Assembly: GCA_010672965.1 (NCBI GenBank) | Contig: JAAHFN010000007.1 | Coordinates: 310,982 to 374,981, forward strand | Origin: Oscillatoria sp. SIO1A7 | GTDB lineage: Bacteria; Cyanobacteriota; Cyanobacteriia; Cyanobacteriales; Laspinemataceae | Reading direction: 5' to 3' | DNA: 64,000 nt | Part shown: in pieces, positions 49,558-58,793 of the stretch | How positions within the stretch are numbered: position 1 is the first letter of the stretch | Layout of the letters: each line of letters begins with the position of its first letter | Made by a program: the position numbers and the translations under genes | The notes under the pieces: model-generated | What the model was told of the DNA's origin: nothing | The model's input: only the letters and a program-made list of their open reading frames with translations | Databases searched by the model: none

Positions 49558-49773
49558 TCAGTCGCATTCAGAAGCGGGTTTGGGAATGGGCAATCCATCT
49601 TCTATCATCGCCTCTAGGTGAAAAGCGATCGCCTCTTGAATATTTCGTTTAGTTTCTTCGATACTGTCGCCGGCGCTAACACAACCGGGCAGGTCGGGAA
49701 CGTAGGCCGAATAGTTTCCTCGGGCTTGTTCGATAACAACAGCATATCGCGTTGTCTCTTTTCAATTCGGCAT
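49558..49773 (-). pseudogene. hicB-like antitoxin with an early nonsense codon
   Basis: From ATG 49773 the frame reads MPN, a TGA at 49764-49762, then a clear HicB sequence: RYAVVIEQARGNYSAYVPDL and GCVSAGDSIEETKRNIQEAI and LEAMIEDGLPIPKPASECD, stop at 49558. The body is intact, so translation would need a non-standard start after the stop or readthrough. No hicA toxin gene is beside it. Confidence 0.7.
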
Positions 49774-49975
49774 CTATATATGTATAGCATTACGCAGCCT
49801 CCGCGATCGCCCTCCGTGTAGGGGCGATTTCGCGCTCTCGCCCCTACGAAGATTACAAGAGGGTAGCTTCTGCGATCGCGCTCCGTGTAAGGGCGTTGGC
49901 GATCGCACTCTGTGTATGGGCGATTTCGCGCTCTCGCCCCTACAAGTCGTTTCTGCTATAATATAATAGAATAAG
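49774..49975. repeat. Direct repeats with HIP1 cores
   Basis: Three units of GCGATCGC-CTCCGTGTAGGGGCGATTTCGCGCTC type ending at 49945. No gene seen. Confidence 0.6.
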
Positions 49976-50006
49976 AAAAAACCGGGCTCCTTGGGGAACC
50001 CGGGTA
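49976..50006 (-). terminator. Terminator of the small wHTH gene (copy 2)
   Basis: Same CCCGGGTTCC/GGAGCCCGG hairpin and T run as at 30034, on the minus strand. Confidence 0.88.
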
Positions 50007-50026
50007 ATCTCGGTCCAGTTAGGGCG

Positions 50027-50257
50027 TTAGCGCAACTGCAGGGCTCCTAGGGCGAGCAGGCTTTGGACGCCTTCTTCGCATTGCCGGAGGCTCAGGCGGC
50101 ATTCCCGCATCATCTCGGTATAAGTCCGGCCAGAGCGGCAGCTAACGAGCCAGCCGAGTATAAAGGTCTCAGCCCGGGTGAAGCTACGATCGCCAACGGA
50201 GCGTTCGTATTCGGGGTTGATGACCAGTCGATCGAGAAAACTAGAACCATTTGTCAT
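50027..50257 (-). CDS. Small winged-helix-like protein next to Rpn (copy 2)
   Basis: 76 aa from the ATG at 50257 (MTNGSSFLDRL). It differs from copy 1 by one inserted residue and very few substitutions (CEEGV for CQEGV). The start is fixed by the match to copy 1 and by the conserved leader. The frame upstream is leader sequence read through. Downstream of an Rpn gene on the same strand, as in copy 1. No family recognised, and a small DNA-binding role is inferred from the winged-helix-like pattern. Confidence 0.72.
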   Translation of the reverse strand: MTNGSSFLDRLVINPEYERSVGDRSFTRAETFILGWLVSCRSGRTYTEMMRECRLSLRQCEEGVQSLLALGALQLR

Positions 50258-50278
50258 AATAAATATTGGGTTTGGATT

Positions 50279-50302
50279 ACAGGGGGGCTTCATGCCCCTT
50301 TT
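50279..50302 (-). promoter_or_regulatory. Leader hairpin before small wHTH gene (copy 2)
   Basis: GGGGC-ATGA-AGCCCC stem on the minus strand, the counterpart of 29737-29761. Confidence 0.6.
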
Positions 50303-50317
50303 TCTTGTCTTTTTACC

Positions 50318-50345
50318 ACTATAGCACATATTTTTAAACTGTCAA
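50318..50345 (-). promoter_or_regulatory. Sigma-70-type promoter (copy 2)
   Basis: TTGACA (50345-50340), 16-base spacer, TATAGT (50323-50318) on the minus strand. Confidence 0.8.
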
Positions 50346-50515
50346 CCCATTTTTACAAAAAAAATAATAAATTTTTATGAAGCGAGGCCGATTTGCGATC
50401 GCCGATTTCGCCTAGTCGTTTTTACCATAATGAAACTGCCCAGCTTACCTTCTATCAATATCTATAAGGGCATGGTATCCCACCGCTGCCTAATTGGTTT
50501 GAGGCGATTCCTATG

Positions 50516-50633
50516 GGGAGCATTTCAATGAATGCGATCGATAGCCCTATTGGGCTTTGTTTGTGTAGCCGCGCCTTTAGGCGTTAGGCGGCAGGGCGTT
50601 TAGGCGGCGGCTTACTTTCATTGAAATGCTTCC
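50516..50633. repeat. Palindromic element, family C (copy 3) with TATG duplication
   Basis: GGGAGCATTTCA left and TGAAATGCTTCC right. TATG lies directly outside both ends (50512-50515 and 50634-50637). Confidence 0.75.
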
Positions 50634-50657
50634 TATGGGGTGCAAAAAAGCTGGTAA

Positions 50658-50696
50658 TAAAAAAACCTTCAATCGACATGCGATCGAAGGTTTTTT
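50658..50696 (-). terminator. Terminator after the Rpn locus (copy 2)
   Basis: AAACCTTCGATCG/CGATTGAAGGTTT arms with T runs on both strands, so it may serve both directions. Confidence 0.75.
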
Positions 50697-50744
50697 AGCG
50701 AGGCAACGTTAAGCTAATGTGCCTTCAATTTTCTTGCGACTCCT

Positions 50745-51137
50745 CTAACTAGACTGCTTGCCCGAGGCCAGCACCTGCTCGAAAGCCTCTAAGGAAGGGG
50801 CGATCGCTGCTCGTTTCAAAAGTTGTTTCAGCCACGCCTTATCGTCTATGCCATCCAGAGTTGCTGTCAAGTTATCGGGCACTACCGAGAACCGCGCCTC
50901 TAGAACGTCGCCGATATCTTCGCGAGCCGTTTGCAGAGTACCTTCTTTTAGACCTTGCCTTAAACCCTGTTCTATTCCATCTCGCTCGAAGCTGGTAATA
51001 AAAGGCATTTTTCGTTTTTCCTCTAAACGCTTGACTTCTGCTTTAAACTCTTGCTGAATTTCCTGGGGCAAGGCTACGATCCATTCAATAAACCGGAACA
51101 GATTCCGAATTTGCTCTCGGTCGTACCCCCGCTCCAA
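50745..51137 (-). pseudogene. Duplicated C-terminal piece of the Rpn gene
   Basis: A 130-aa frame equal to the last third of the upstream Rpn protein, from ERGYDREQ to the stop. It arises from a 404-base tandem duplication. It lacks the nuclease core and differs by an eight-residue insert (LRQGLKEG) in the linker. Probably not an independent gene, though a short GTTGGAGCG start region is open. Confidence 0.7.
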
Positions 51138-51148
51138 TAGCTACTCCT

Positions 51149-52099
51149 CTAACTAGACTGCTTGCCCGAGGCCAGCACCTGCTCGAAAGCCTCTAAGGAA
51201 GGGGCGATCGCCGCTCGTTTCAAAAGTTGTTTCAGCCACGCCTTATCGTCTATGCCATCCAGAGTTGCTGTCAAGTTATCGGGCACTACCGAGAACCGCG
51301 CCTCTAGAACGTCGCCGATAGCTTTGCGAGCCGTTTGCAGAGTACCCTGTTCTATTCCATCTCGCTCGAAGCTGGTAATAAAAGGCATTTTTCGTTCCTC
51401 CTCTAAACGCTTGACTTCTGCTTTAAACTCTTGCTGAATTTCTTGGGGCAAGGCCACGATCCATTCAATAAACCGGAACAGATTCCGAATTTGCTCTCGG
51501 TCGTACCCCCGCTCCAATAGCAAGCGAACCAAACGCAATTTCCATTCCTTGCGCTCCTGGTTATTCCCCAAAGTCTCTATTGACTTCAAGTGGGCCATTA
51601 TGACAATGGCGAAGGGATTGTCGCTTTTTTCTAGGATACTCCACTGGTAATCCAGTAGCTTGACTACCGGAAACTTCATCTCGCGCTTGAACCCAAGGCG
51701 GCGATACTTGTATTGGTTCGGTTTCCAGCTTTTGCGATCGTCTGCCAAAACTGCCAAGCTGATAACGTCCAAATCGTATCGGTCGAACAAGCGACTGTTA
51801 TATATAAACATCCGCTTGGCAAAGTCAGCTTGATATTGTCCCTGAACTTCTACATGAATTAGTAGTAAACTCTCAGTTCCATTCAGAAGCCAGACCTTGA
51901 CTAATTTATCTGCCAGTCGTCGCCCGGTCTGAGCGTCGGCAATAAGCTCTTGCAATTCTGAGTCTAGGGTTTCATAGCCTCTTGACCAGTCGATCTGTTT
52001 ATGAAACTTGCGAAAGCAAAATTCCATGAATAGCTCGAAATAGTAAGTCAGTGCCTCTTTCCAGGCACTATCGTAGTCTGATAGTATCTGCTCTGTCAT
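51149..52099 (-). CDS. Rpn-family PD-(D/E)xK nuclease-like protein (copy 2)
   Basis: 316 aa, full length, with the same LLLIHVEVQGQ core and RMFIYNSRLFDRYDL segment as copy 1 and ~90% identity overall. Differences cluster in the N-terminal ten residues and the C-terminal helical tail. Upstream is AT-rich with no clear promoter. The C-terminal part was duplicated directly downstream, and the small wHTH gene follows beyond a terminator and a family C element, so the two loci share gene order but have diverged by insertions. Confidence 0.8.
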   Translation of the reverse strand: MTEQILSDYDSAWKEALTYYFELFMEFCFRKFHKQIDWSRGYETLDSELQELIADAQTGRRLADKLVKVWLLNGTESLLLIHVEVQGQYQADFAKRMFIYNSRLFDRYDLDVISLAVLADDRKSWKPNQYKYRRLGFKREMKFPVVKLLDYQWSILEKSDNPFAIVIMAHLKSIETLGNNQERKEWKLRLVRLLLERGYDREQIRNLFRFIEWIVALPQEIQQEFKAEVKRLEEERKMPFITSFERDGIEQGTLQTARKAIGDVLEARFSVVPDNLTATLDGIDDKAWLKQLLKRAAIAPSLEAFEQVLASGKQSS

Positions 52100-52342
52100 T
52101 CGGGCGTTTTAATCGTTTGTCTATATTAATATTATATCAATTAAAAGGCATTTTTATGAACTTTAAAAGTCATTTTAAAAATCAATAGTTCTGGCGATCG
52201 CAGATTAATAAGCTTATTTTTTAATCATTGTTTTGCCACAAGCAACGGCCTTTCTTGTAGTAGCTGCGGCATGGGATAATTGTCTATAGCCAAGATTCTG
52301 TATGGTCAAGCTATGAAAGGTCCGGGGCGCGATCGCTAATTA

Positions 52343-52460
52343 TATTAAGTCCGTTTAATCGCTTTAAAAGTCTCCCCGTAGGACGGGCGTCCCTACCTGA
52401 CATAGCGGACAGGCGGGACGCCCGTCCTACAGGGAGGTGGGTATTTAGCCGGATTTGATA
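52343..52460. repeat. Family D element (left end altered)
   Basis: Left TATTAAGTCCGTTTAA, right TTAGCCGGATTTGATA. TTA precedes and TGA follows, a near match to a 3-base duplication. Confidence 0.62.
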
Positions 52461-52619
52461 TGACCAAAGTTAAGAAAATTTGCAACACCTTCGCAAATTC
52501 CGGACTCTACGCTTTAATCATTGATATCCCCACTGGTAAGGATGGGGGAGGGTGAGAGGTGTGGGAAGAGAGGGGAGTATCGGGAATGAGAGGGTATTTT
52601 TTGAGAGTTTCTCCCACAC

Positions 52620-52720
52620 GGGAGCATTTCACTTTTGCAACTATTAGCCCTCTTGGGCTTTGTTTGTGTAGCCGCGCCTTTAGGCGTCAGGCGGCAGCTT
52701 ACTTTCATTGAAATGCTCCC
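52620..52720. repeat. Palindromic element, family C (copy 4)
   Basis: 101 bases, GGGAGCATTTCACTTT to TGAAATGCTCCC. Confidence 0.82.
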
Positions 52721-52728
52721 TGTGGGAG

Positions 52729-52829
52729 GGGAGCATTTCACTTTTGCAACTATTAGCCCTCTTGGGCTTTGTTTGTGTAGCCGCGCCTTTAGGCGTCAGG
52801 CGGCAGCTTACTTTCATTGAAATGCTCCC
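52729..52829. repeat. Palindromic element, family C (copy 5, tandem)
   Basis: Essentially identical to the copy eight bases upstream, same orientation, so the pair is a recent tandem duplication. Confidence 0.82.
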
Positions 52830-52900
52830 CTCCCACCCTTCCCACACTTCCCACACTTCCCACACCTCCCACACTCGATTATTTAATTGTCATTAGAAAG

Positions 52901-55900
52901 ATGAAGAGAACTGTCCGAACTTGCGTCTATTTCCTGCTGCTGCTAATTTTGGCAGTAGGGCTGGCAGCCTGCGGGCCGCCAAAAGTAAAGCAATTGCCGC
53001 CGGTTGCGCCCTTGGCAACGCCAGGACTGCCGGAATGGATAGAGCAAATCAGTCCCACTGAGAAGACCGACACTTTAGGCCAAATTTTAATTCGGTTTAA
53101 AGACCCGGTTATCCCCCTGGAAAGCATCGACTCTCCGGCACAAAAAGAAAAACTGAAAAAGTTTGAGATATATCCCGAACTGCCCGGGCGCTTTCGCTTT
53201 TTGACCCCGCGCATGGTGGGATTTCAGGCCGATCGCGCTTTGCCGAAAGCCACCCGAATCCAAGTCACCCTCAAAGCGGGCTTAGAAGATTTAAGCAACC
53301 ATCGCCTAGAGCAAGACTTAGCTTGGACTTTCAACACGGAATTGATTCAGCTCGGTAACTTGCCCAGCATCAAGCCTTATGAACATTCCGAACCGGAATA
53401 CATCAACGTCGAGCCAACTCTAAACTTTACTTCTAATGTAGAGCTTAATTTAGAATCCTTGCAAGACCGAGTGCATCTATTCGCCGACGGAACCATTGAG
53501 GCAATTCCAGTTGAAGTCATTCCGACGAAACCCAGGCAAGCTAACTCCGCTGCCGAGCAGTTCGACTCTTCGCGGCGTCAGTGGAACTATACCTTCAAGC
53601 CGCAAGAAAAGCTCAACAAAGCAACTCGCTATCGGGTAGAATTTGCTTCGGGGATTAGTCCCGTGCGGGGCAACCTGAAAACCGAAACTCCTTTTGTCAG
53701 CGAGGTGGAAACCTATTCGCCCTTAGCTTTCGAGGGGATGGATCTTTTCGGACAGCCCGGTGCAGGTGGTGCTTACGGGCGCTTTGTCAATGGCAGCCCT
53801 CAGTTGAAGTTTAATAATAAGTTGGTTGCTGAGGATGCGATCGCCAATATTAGTGTCAGCCCGCCGCCGAAAGAACGCCCGAAACTGGTGCGAGCTTATG
53901 ACGACTCGAAGCAGGTAACCCTTAACCCTTGGGCGCTAGAACCGGATACCGCTTACACGATTACTATCGGTGCCGATACAAAGGATCGGTTTGGGCAAAC
54001 CTTGGGCAAGCCGGTGACAGTTCAATATAAAACGGGAGATTTAGCCGGAGAAATTTGGGCGCCTTCAGACCTAAATATTTTTCCCGCCGACAAAGACTTA
54101 GAACTAAACCTTTATGCGGTCAATCTTCCCGAGTCCAAATACCGGGCGGCTTATCGAGTCGTAAAACCCACGGACTTAGTTTATAACCAGTATGGCTCGG
54201 AGTTGATACCGGGCAAACCGGCGACTTGGGATAGCTTTCCCATAGCGGCGGAAACAAATAAAATGGCCGAGATTAAAGTCCCCCTGCGCGAAAAGCTGGG
54301 AGGTAAGACTGGAATGCTGGCCTATGCGATCGAAGGTCGCACCAATCGCTATATCGACCAAAATAAAGAAAAATGGCGCGAGTCGATTTATTATGGCATG
54401 GTGCAGCTAACTAACTTGGGCGTCTTTGCCCAATGGTTTCCCGACTCCGGCATAATTCGCGTCAATCATCTCGGCGACGGAAGCGCAGTATCTTCTGCAG
54501 CGGTGGAGATTTATCAGCTAAAATTAGATGCTAAAAATCGCCCGTTGCCGAGACCTTGCGCCACGGGCAAAACCAACCGAGCCGGTACTTTTACTCTGAA
54601 TAGTCGGCAAATGCGGCGCTGCACGGCGAAGGCAGGTAAAGCCCCAGAGTTGCTGGCGATCGCCCGGGAAAACCAAGATTGGGCATATGCCAGCACCCAT
54701 TCTTATAGCGGCGCTTACGGTTATGGCATCTCTAGCGACTGGGACAGCGGCCAACCCGTTTCTCGCGGAACCATTTTTTCCGACCGAGAGCTTTACCAGC
54801 CGGGAGAAAAAATCGCTCTTACTGGCGCGGCTTACTATTTGCAAAATGGCAAGCTGGTTAGCGATGCCGGGAGCAGCTATAGCGTCACCCTGGAAGACCC
54901 GGATGGCAACACTACTAATTTAGGCGATCGCCTTACCAACGAATTTGGCACCTTTTCCGTAGAGCTGCCCTTAGAAAAAGACAAACCCTTGGGTTACTAC
55001 TACATTCGCGCCCAAAGCAAAAACAATGTCTCTATCGAAGGGGAGTTTCGCTTAGCCGAGTTCAAACCGCCCAATTTTAAAACCGAGCTAAGTCTCGACA
55101 AAAAATTGGCATTTACCGAAGAAGAAGTAAAAGGAGTTGCCCAAAGTAACTATCTATTTGGCTCCCCGGTCTCCGGCGGCAAAGTCAGATACTACGCTGC
55201 TCGCAGCCCTGATAACAGTTTCGCTCCCCCCGGCTGGGAAAAGTTCTCTTTTGGACGCCGCTGGTATTGGCCGGAAGAACAACCGTCGGTTTCCAGCAGC
55301 GTTCTGCAAGAAGAAGCAATGCTATCCGATAGCGGCAGCGGCAGCGTAACTGTCAAAGTCGATAAAGACTTGCCCTATCCGATGACCTACCGAATAGATG
55401 CAACAGTCAGCGATGTATCTAATCTATCGGTCTCCGCTTCTCAATATTTTACGGCTCTGCCCAGTAACAAGTTAATTGGCTTGCAGGGCAAGTTTGTCGG
55501 CGATGCGGGCAAAAACTTTGCCATCGAAGCGATTGTCACCGACCCCGAGGGCAAGGCGATCGCCGGAGAAAAAGTCCGCCTCGAATTGCAAAAGATGGAA
55601 TACAGCAGCGTCACCCAAGTCGTGGAAGGCAGTCGCACTCCTCGCTATCAGTTGGAATATAAAACTGTGGCGAGCAAGGAGATAAAATCCCGCCGGACTC
55701 CCCAGCGAGTTTTTCTCAAACCCTCCGAAGCTGGCTCCTATCGGATTCGGGCAAACTTTGCCAATAATAAGAACGAGACGACGGCGACGGATTGGCAAAT
55801 TTGGGTTACCGGGAATAGTCCCGTCCGTTGGGGGCGAAGGGATACGGACAAGAACCGGCTGGAAATAAAACTGGATAAAGAGAGCTATCGCCCGGGGGAA

Positions 55901-58600
55901 ACTGCCACAGCGCTGATTCAATCTCCTTATGCCGAAGGAGAATTGTTTTTTGCAGTAGTGCGAGACAAGCCTCTGTATCAAAAAGTTGTCAAAGTCAAAG
56001 GTGGCGCGCCGCAGATTCGCTTTAAAGTCACGCCGGAAATGCTGCCCAATGCCGCCGTCGAAGCAGTGTTGGTGCGTCAGGGAGAATCTCTGCAAGATCT
56101 AGAACCGGGCAGTCTGGAAAATTTGGTGCAAATCGGCTTTGCTCCTTTTGCAACCAGCTTGGACGAAAAATATTTACAAGTCCGAGTCACTCCGCAGAAG
56201 GCAGAATTGCAGCCGGGAATGGAGCAAACTTTGCAATTGGAATTGAAAGATGCAGCGGGGAGGCCAGTTCGCGGACAATTTACGGTTATGGTCGTCAACG
56301 AAGCAGTGCTGCAATTGACCGGCTATCGTCCTCCCGATTTGGTCAAAACTGCCTACGCCAAGCAGTCGATTTCTACTCGATTTAGCGATAACCGCTTTGA
56401 AGTGGTGCTATCGCCGCTAGCCTCTCCGTTGGAAAAAGGTTGGGGCTATGGCGGCGGGCGATCGGCCAGGAGCGCTAGCACCCGCGTCCGCAGCGACTTT
56501 AAACCTTTGGCTTACTATAATGGTTCGCTGCTTAGCGATGCCAAGGGGCGAGCCAAAGTTAGCTTTAAGTTACCGGACGATTTGACGACTTGGCGAGTTA
56601 TGGCAGTTGCGGCTACTAAGGATATGCGCTTTGGCAATGGCGATTCTACTTTTATTGCTAAAAAAGCGCTGATGGCCAATCCGCTTTTGCCCCAGTTTGC
56701 GCGACCGGGCGATCGCTTCTCTGCGGGAGTGGCGGCGACCAATACTACCGGAAGAACTGGGAATCTCGTTATTAATGGCGCGCTCAGTCCCAATCTCCAG
56801 TTTACCGAAACTTCTGCGACGACCCAGAGCCAAAAAGCCAAAGCCGAATCCGGCACTCGCGCCTATCGCTTCCCGATAGTAGCGAAAAACTCCGGCGAAG
56901 CAAGAGTGCGCTTTGTGACTCGACTCAATAACCGCCAGTCCGATGCTTTTGAAGTGCCTTTGCCGGTGAAGGAACTTCCCGTGACTGAAAGCGCGGTGGA
57001 AAGCGGCACTACCGAAAGCCAAGCAGCTATTCCCCTGAACGTCGCTAATAATATAGTGTCCGATGCGGGGGGTGTGGAAATTGCTCTGGCTTCTACCCTG
57101 GTTCCCGAAATTGCTGCTCCGGCGCGACGGGTATTCGAGGAGAATCAGTTGCCTTTCCTAGAACCAATGGCCTCGGAACTGGCGATCGCTGCTAATTTGC
57201 AAATACTCGGAGAAAAATACGGTCAAGCTTTTGCCGATTTTGCTCCCGAGCAGCAGGCAGCTTTGGCTCTAGAAAAGTTGCAAGAACTCCAGCTAGAAGA
57301 TGGGGGATTTGCCAGTTGGCCGGGACGCCGAAAATCCAGCCCCTTTCTAACGCCCTATGCTGCCGAAAGTTTGGCCAAAGCCCGAGAGGCTGGATTGCCA
57401 GTGGATGCGGCGACTATTGATAAGGTGCGGGATTATTTGCAGAAAATCCTCGCCAATCCCAGCGACAGTTATTATTGCAATCTGAAGCCCTGCCAAAATC
57501 GAGTACGCTTGCTGGCGCTGATGGCTTTGGCAGAGTTGGGAGAAACGCGCAATGATTTTCTGGCAGATATCTATGCCGATCGCGCCGAACTAGATCGGGT
57601 GTCGCAGATTAAGTTAGCGACTTATTTATTCCGCTTCCCCGAATGGCAGCGGGAAGCACAAGCGATGTGGAGCGATATCCAAGAAACTGTTTATGAAACC
57701 GGGCGATCGGCGAGTATTAATCTGCCTTCCGGCTGGTCTTGGCTGAGTACGCCAGAGACGGCTCAGGCTCGCGCCCTGCGACTGGCGATCGCTCGCAAAG
57801 CCAAGCCGGAAATTAGCGATCGCCTTTTGCAAGGTTTGCTTAATATGCGCCGCAATGGCACTTGGCAAAATAGCTATGCCAATGCCGAAGCTCTCGGCGC
57901 TTTGGTGGAATACGCCAAGTTGCAGCCAACGCCGCCGGATTTCATCGCCAAGGTAGAGCTAAATTACGATCTTATAGATGCTATGGAGTTTAAGGGCTAC
58001 GAGAATGTCAGCCGCTTTATCAACGTGACGATAGATCGCTTGCCCGAAGGTAAGTCGAATCTAGTTTTGAGTAAATCCGGCAACGGCACTCTGCATTATC
58101 TGGTCGAGTATGCCTATCGCCTCGAAGGGAATCAACCCGGACGCTTTAATGGTTTGCGAGTCGAGCGCGCTATTCGCAAAGCTGGCGATCGCGATCTGCT
58201 AGCAAAGATTGGCTTATCGAGGCCGGAGCGATCGCTAGAAGTAGAGGCGGGGGAGGTCTTCGATATCGGTTTGGAAATTGTCACAGACCATCCCGTAGAT
58301 AATGCGATCGTTGTCGATCCATTGCCTCCCGGTTTTGAGGCAGTCGATACCAGTTTCAAAACCTCGAATCAGTCCGTCCGAGCCGAAGCGGATAGCTGGC
58401 AAATTAGCTATCAGACTATTTATAAAGACCGGGTGGTTGCTTATGGCGATCGCCTGCCAGCGGGAGTCTATCACTTGCATTATTTAGTGCGATCGGTTAC
58501 TCCCGGCGTTTATGAATGGCCTGGTGCTGAGGTTTATCTCCAATATGCTCCCGAAGAGTTTGGGCGATCGGCTTCTTCTACTTTGGAAGTGAAAGAATAG
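52901..58600 (+). CDS. Bacterial alpha-2-macroglobulin lipoprotein, thioester-less
   Basis: 1899 aa from the ATG at 52901. The open frame extends 28 codons upstream, but that part is translated repeat. Lipoprotein signal with lipobox LAAC at ~20-23, so anchored in the periplasm. A series of MG domains, the bait/ANA region near DRELYQPGEKIALTG (about 628), a MG/complement-like segment (SDAKGRAKVSFKLPDDLTTWRVMAVA), and the alpha-alpha toroid near 1410-1700. The thioester CLEQ normally in the toroid reads PFLEP, so no covalent trapping is expected, as in YfaS-type proteins. The usual partner pbpC is not in view. Confidence 0.9.
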   Translation: MKRTVRTCVYFLLLLILAVGLAACGPPKVKQLPPVAPLATPGLPEWIEQISPTEKTDTLGQILIRFKDPVIPLESIDSPAQKEKLKKFEIYPELPGRFRFLTPRMVGFQADRALPKATRIQVTLKAGLEDLSNHRLEQDLAWTFNTELIQLGNLPSIKPYEHSEPEYINVEPTLNFTSNVELNLESLQDRVHLFADGTIEAIPVEVIPTKPRQANSAAEQFDSSRRQWNYTFKPQEKLNKATRYRVEFASGISPVRGNLKTETPFVSEVETYSPLAFEGMDLFGQPGAGGAYGRFVNGSPQLKFNNKLVAEDAIANISVSPPPKERPKLVRAYDDSKQVTLNPWALEPDTAYTITIGADTKDRFGQTLGKPVTVQYKTGDLAGEIWAPSDLNIFPADKDLELNLYAVNLPESKYRAAYRVVKPTDLVYNQYGSELIPGKPATWDSFPIAAETNKMAEIKVPLREKLGGKTGMLAYAIEGRTNRYIDQNKEKWRESIYYGMVQLTNLGVFAQWFPDSGIIRVNHLGDGSAVSSAAVEIYQLKLDAKNRPLPRPCATGKTNRAGTFTLNSRQMRRCTAKAGKAPELLAIARENQDWAYASTHSYSGAYGYGISSDWDSGQPVSRGTIFSDRELYQPGEKIALTGAAYYLQNGKLVSDAGSSYSVTLEDPDGNTTNLGDRLTNEFGTFSVELPLEKDKPLGYYYIRAQSKNNVSIEGEFRLAEFKPPNFKTELSLDKKLAFTEEEVKGVAQSNYLFGSPVSGGKVRYYAARSPDNSFAPPGWEKFSFGRRWYWPEEQPSVSSSVLQEEAMLSDSGSGSVTVKVDKDLPYPMTYRIDATVSDVSNLSVSASQYFTALPSNKLIGLQGKFVGDAGKNFAIEAIVTDPEGKAIAGEKVRLELQKMEYSSVTQVVEGSRTPRYQLEYKTVASKEIKSRRTPQRVFLKPSEAGSYRIRANFANNKNETTATDWQIWVTGNSPVRWGRRDTDKNRLEIKLDKESYRPGETATALIQSPYAEGELFFAVVRDKPLYQKVVKVKGGAPQIRFKVTPEMLPNAAVEAVLVRQGESLQDLEPGSLENLVQIGFAPFATSLDEKYLQVRVTPQKAELQPGMEQTLQLELKDAAGRPVRGQFTVMVVNEAVLQLTGYRPPDLVKTAYAKQSISTRFSDNRFEVVLSPLASPLEKGWGYGGGRSARSASTRVRSDFKPLAYYNGSLLSDAKGRAKVSFKLPDDLTTWRVMAVAATKDMRFGNGDSTFIAKKALMANPLLPQFARPGDRFSAGVAATNTTGRTGNLVINGALSPNLQFTETSATTQSQKAKAESGTRAYRFPIVAKNSGEARVRFVTRLNNRQSDAFEVPLPVKELPVTESAVESGTTESQAAIPLNVANNIVSDAGGVEIALASTLVPEIAAPARRVFEENQLPFLEPMASELAIAANLQILGEKYGQAFADFAPEQQAALALEKLQELQLEDGGFASWPGRRKSSPFLTPYAAESLAKAREAGLPVDAATIDKVRDYLQKILANPSDSYYCNLKPCQNRVRLLALMALAELGETRNDFLADIYADRAELDRVSQIKLATYLFRFPEWQREAQAMWSDIQETVYETGRSASINLPSGWSWLSTPETAQARALRLAIARKAKPEISDRLLQGLLNMRRNGTWQNSYANAEALGALVEYAKLQPTPPDFIAKVELNYDLIDAMEFKGYENVSRFINVTIDRLPEGKSNLVLSKSGNGTLHYLVEYAYRLEGNQPGRFNGLRVERAIRKAGDRDLLAKIGLSRPERSLEVEAGEVFDIGLEIVTDHPVDNAIVVDPLPPGFEAVDTSFKTSNQSVRAEADSWQISYQTIYKDRVVAYGDRLPAGVYHLHYLVRSVTPGVYEWPGAEVYLQYAPEEFGRSASSTLEVKE

Positions 58601-58793
58601 GGCATTGGGCATTGGGCATTGGGCATTGGGCATTGGGCATTGGGCATTGGGTGTTATCTCCATGTCCCCATGTCCCCATGTCCCCATGTCCCCATGTCTC
58701 ATAAATGCCATATATAATTACTGTAGGGGCAGTGCCTCCGGGAGAGCCCCGCGCCTAATCCGCCAATTTCATCGAGATATTGAGGAAAAATTT
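58601..58793. repeat. GGGCATT and CCCCATGT minisatellites
   Basis: Seven GGGCATT units right after the stop, four CATGTCCC units at 58663-58697. The rest is 5' region of the membrane protein gene. Confidence 0.8.

Larger units (their letters stand above)
52100..52900. other. Intergenic region with D and tandem C elements
   Basis: ~200 bases of AT-rich 5' region of the Rpn gene, one D element with an inner GGACGGGCG palindrome, GTGGGAAGAGAG units, two C elements in tandem, then CCCACACTT units just before the macroglobulin start. Confidence 0.7.

Noticed and set aside
52514..52896. Overlapping small ORFs upstream of the macroglobulin gene
   Set aside because: They follow the two tandem family C elements and give near-identical peptides on both strands. 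Repeat shadows.
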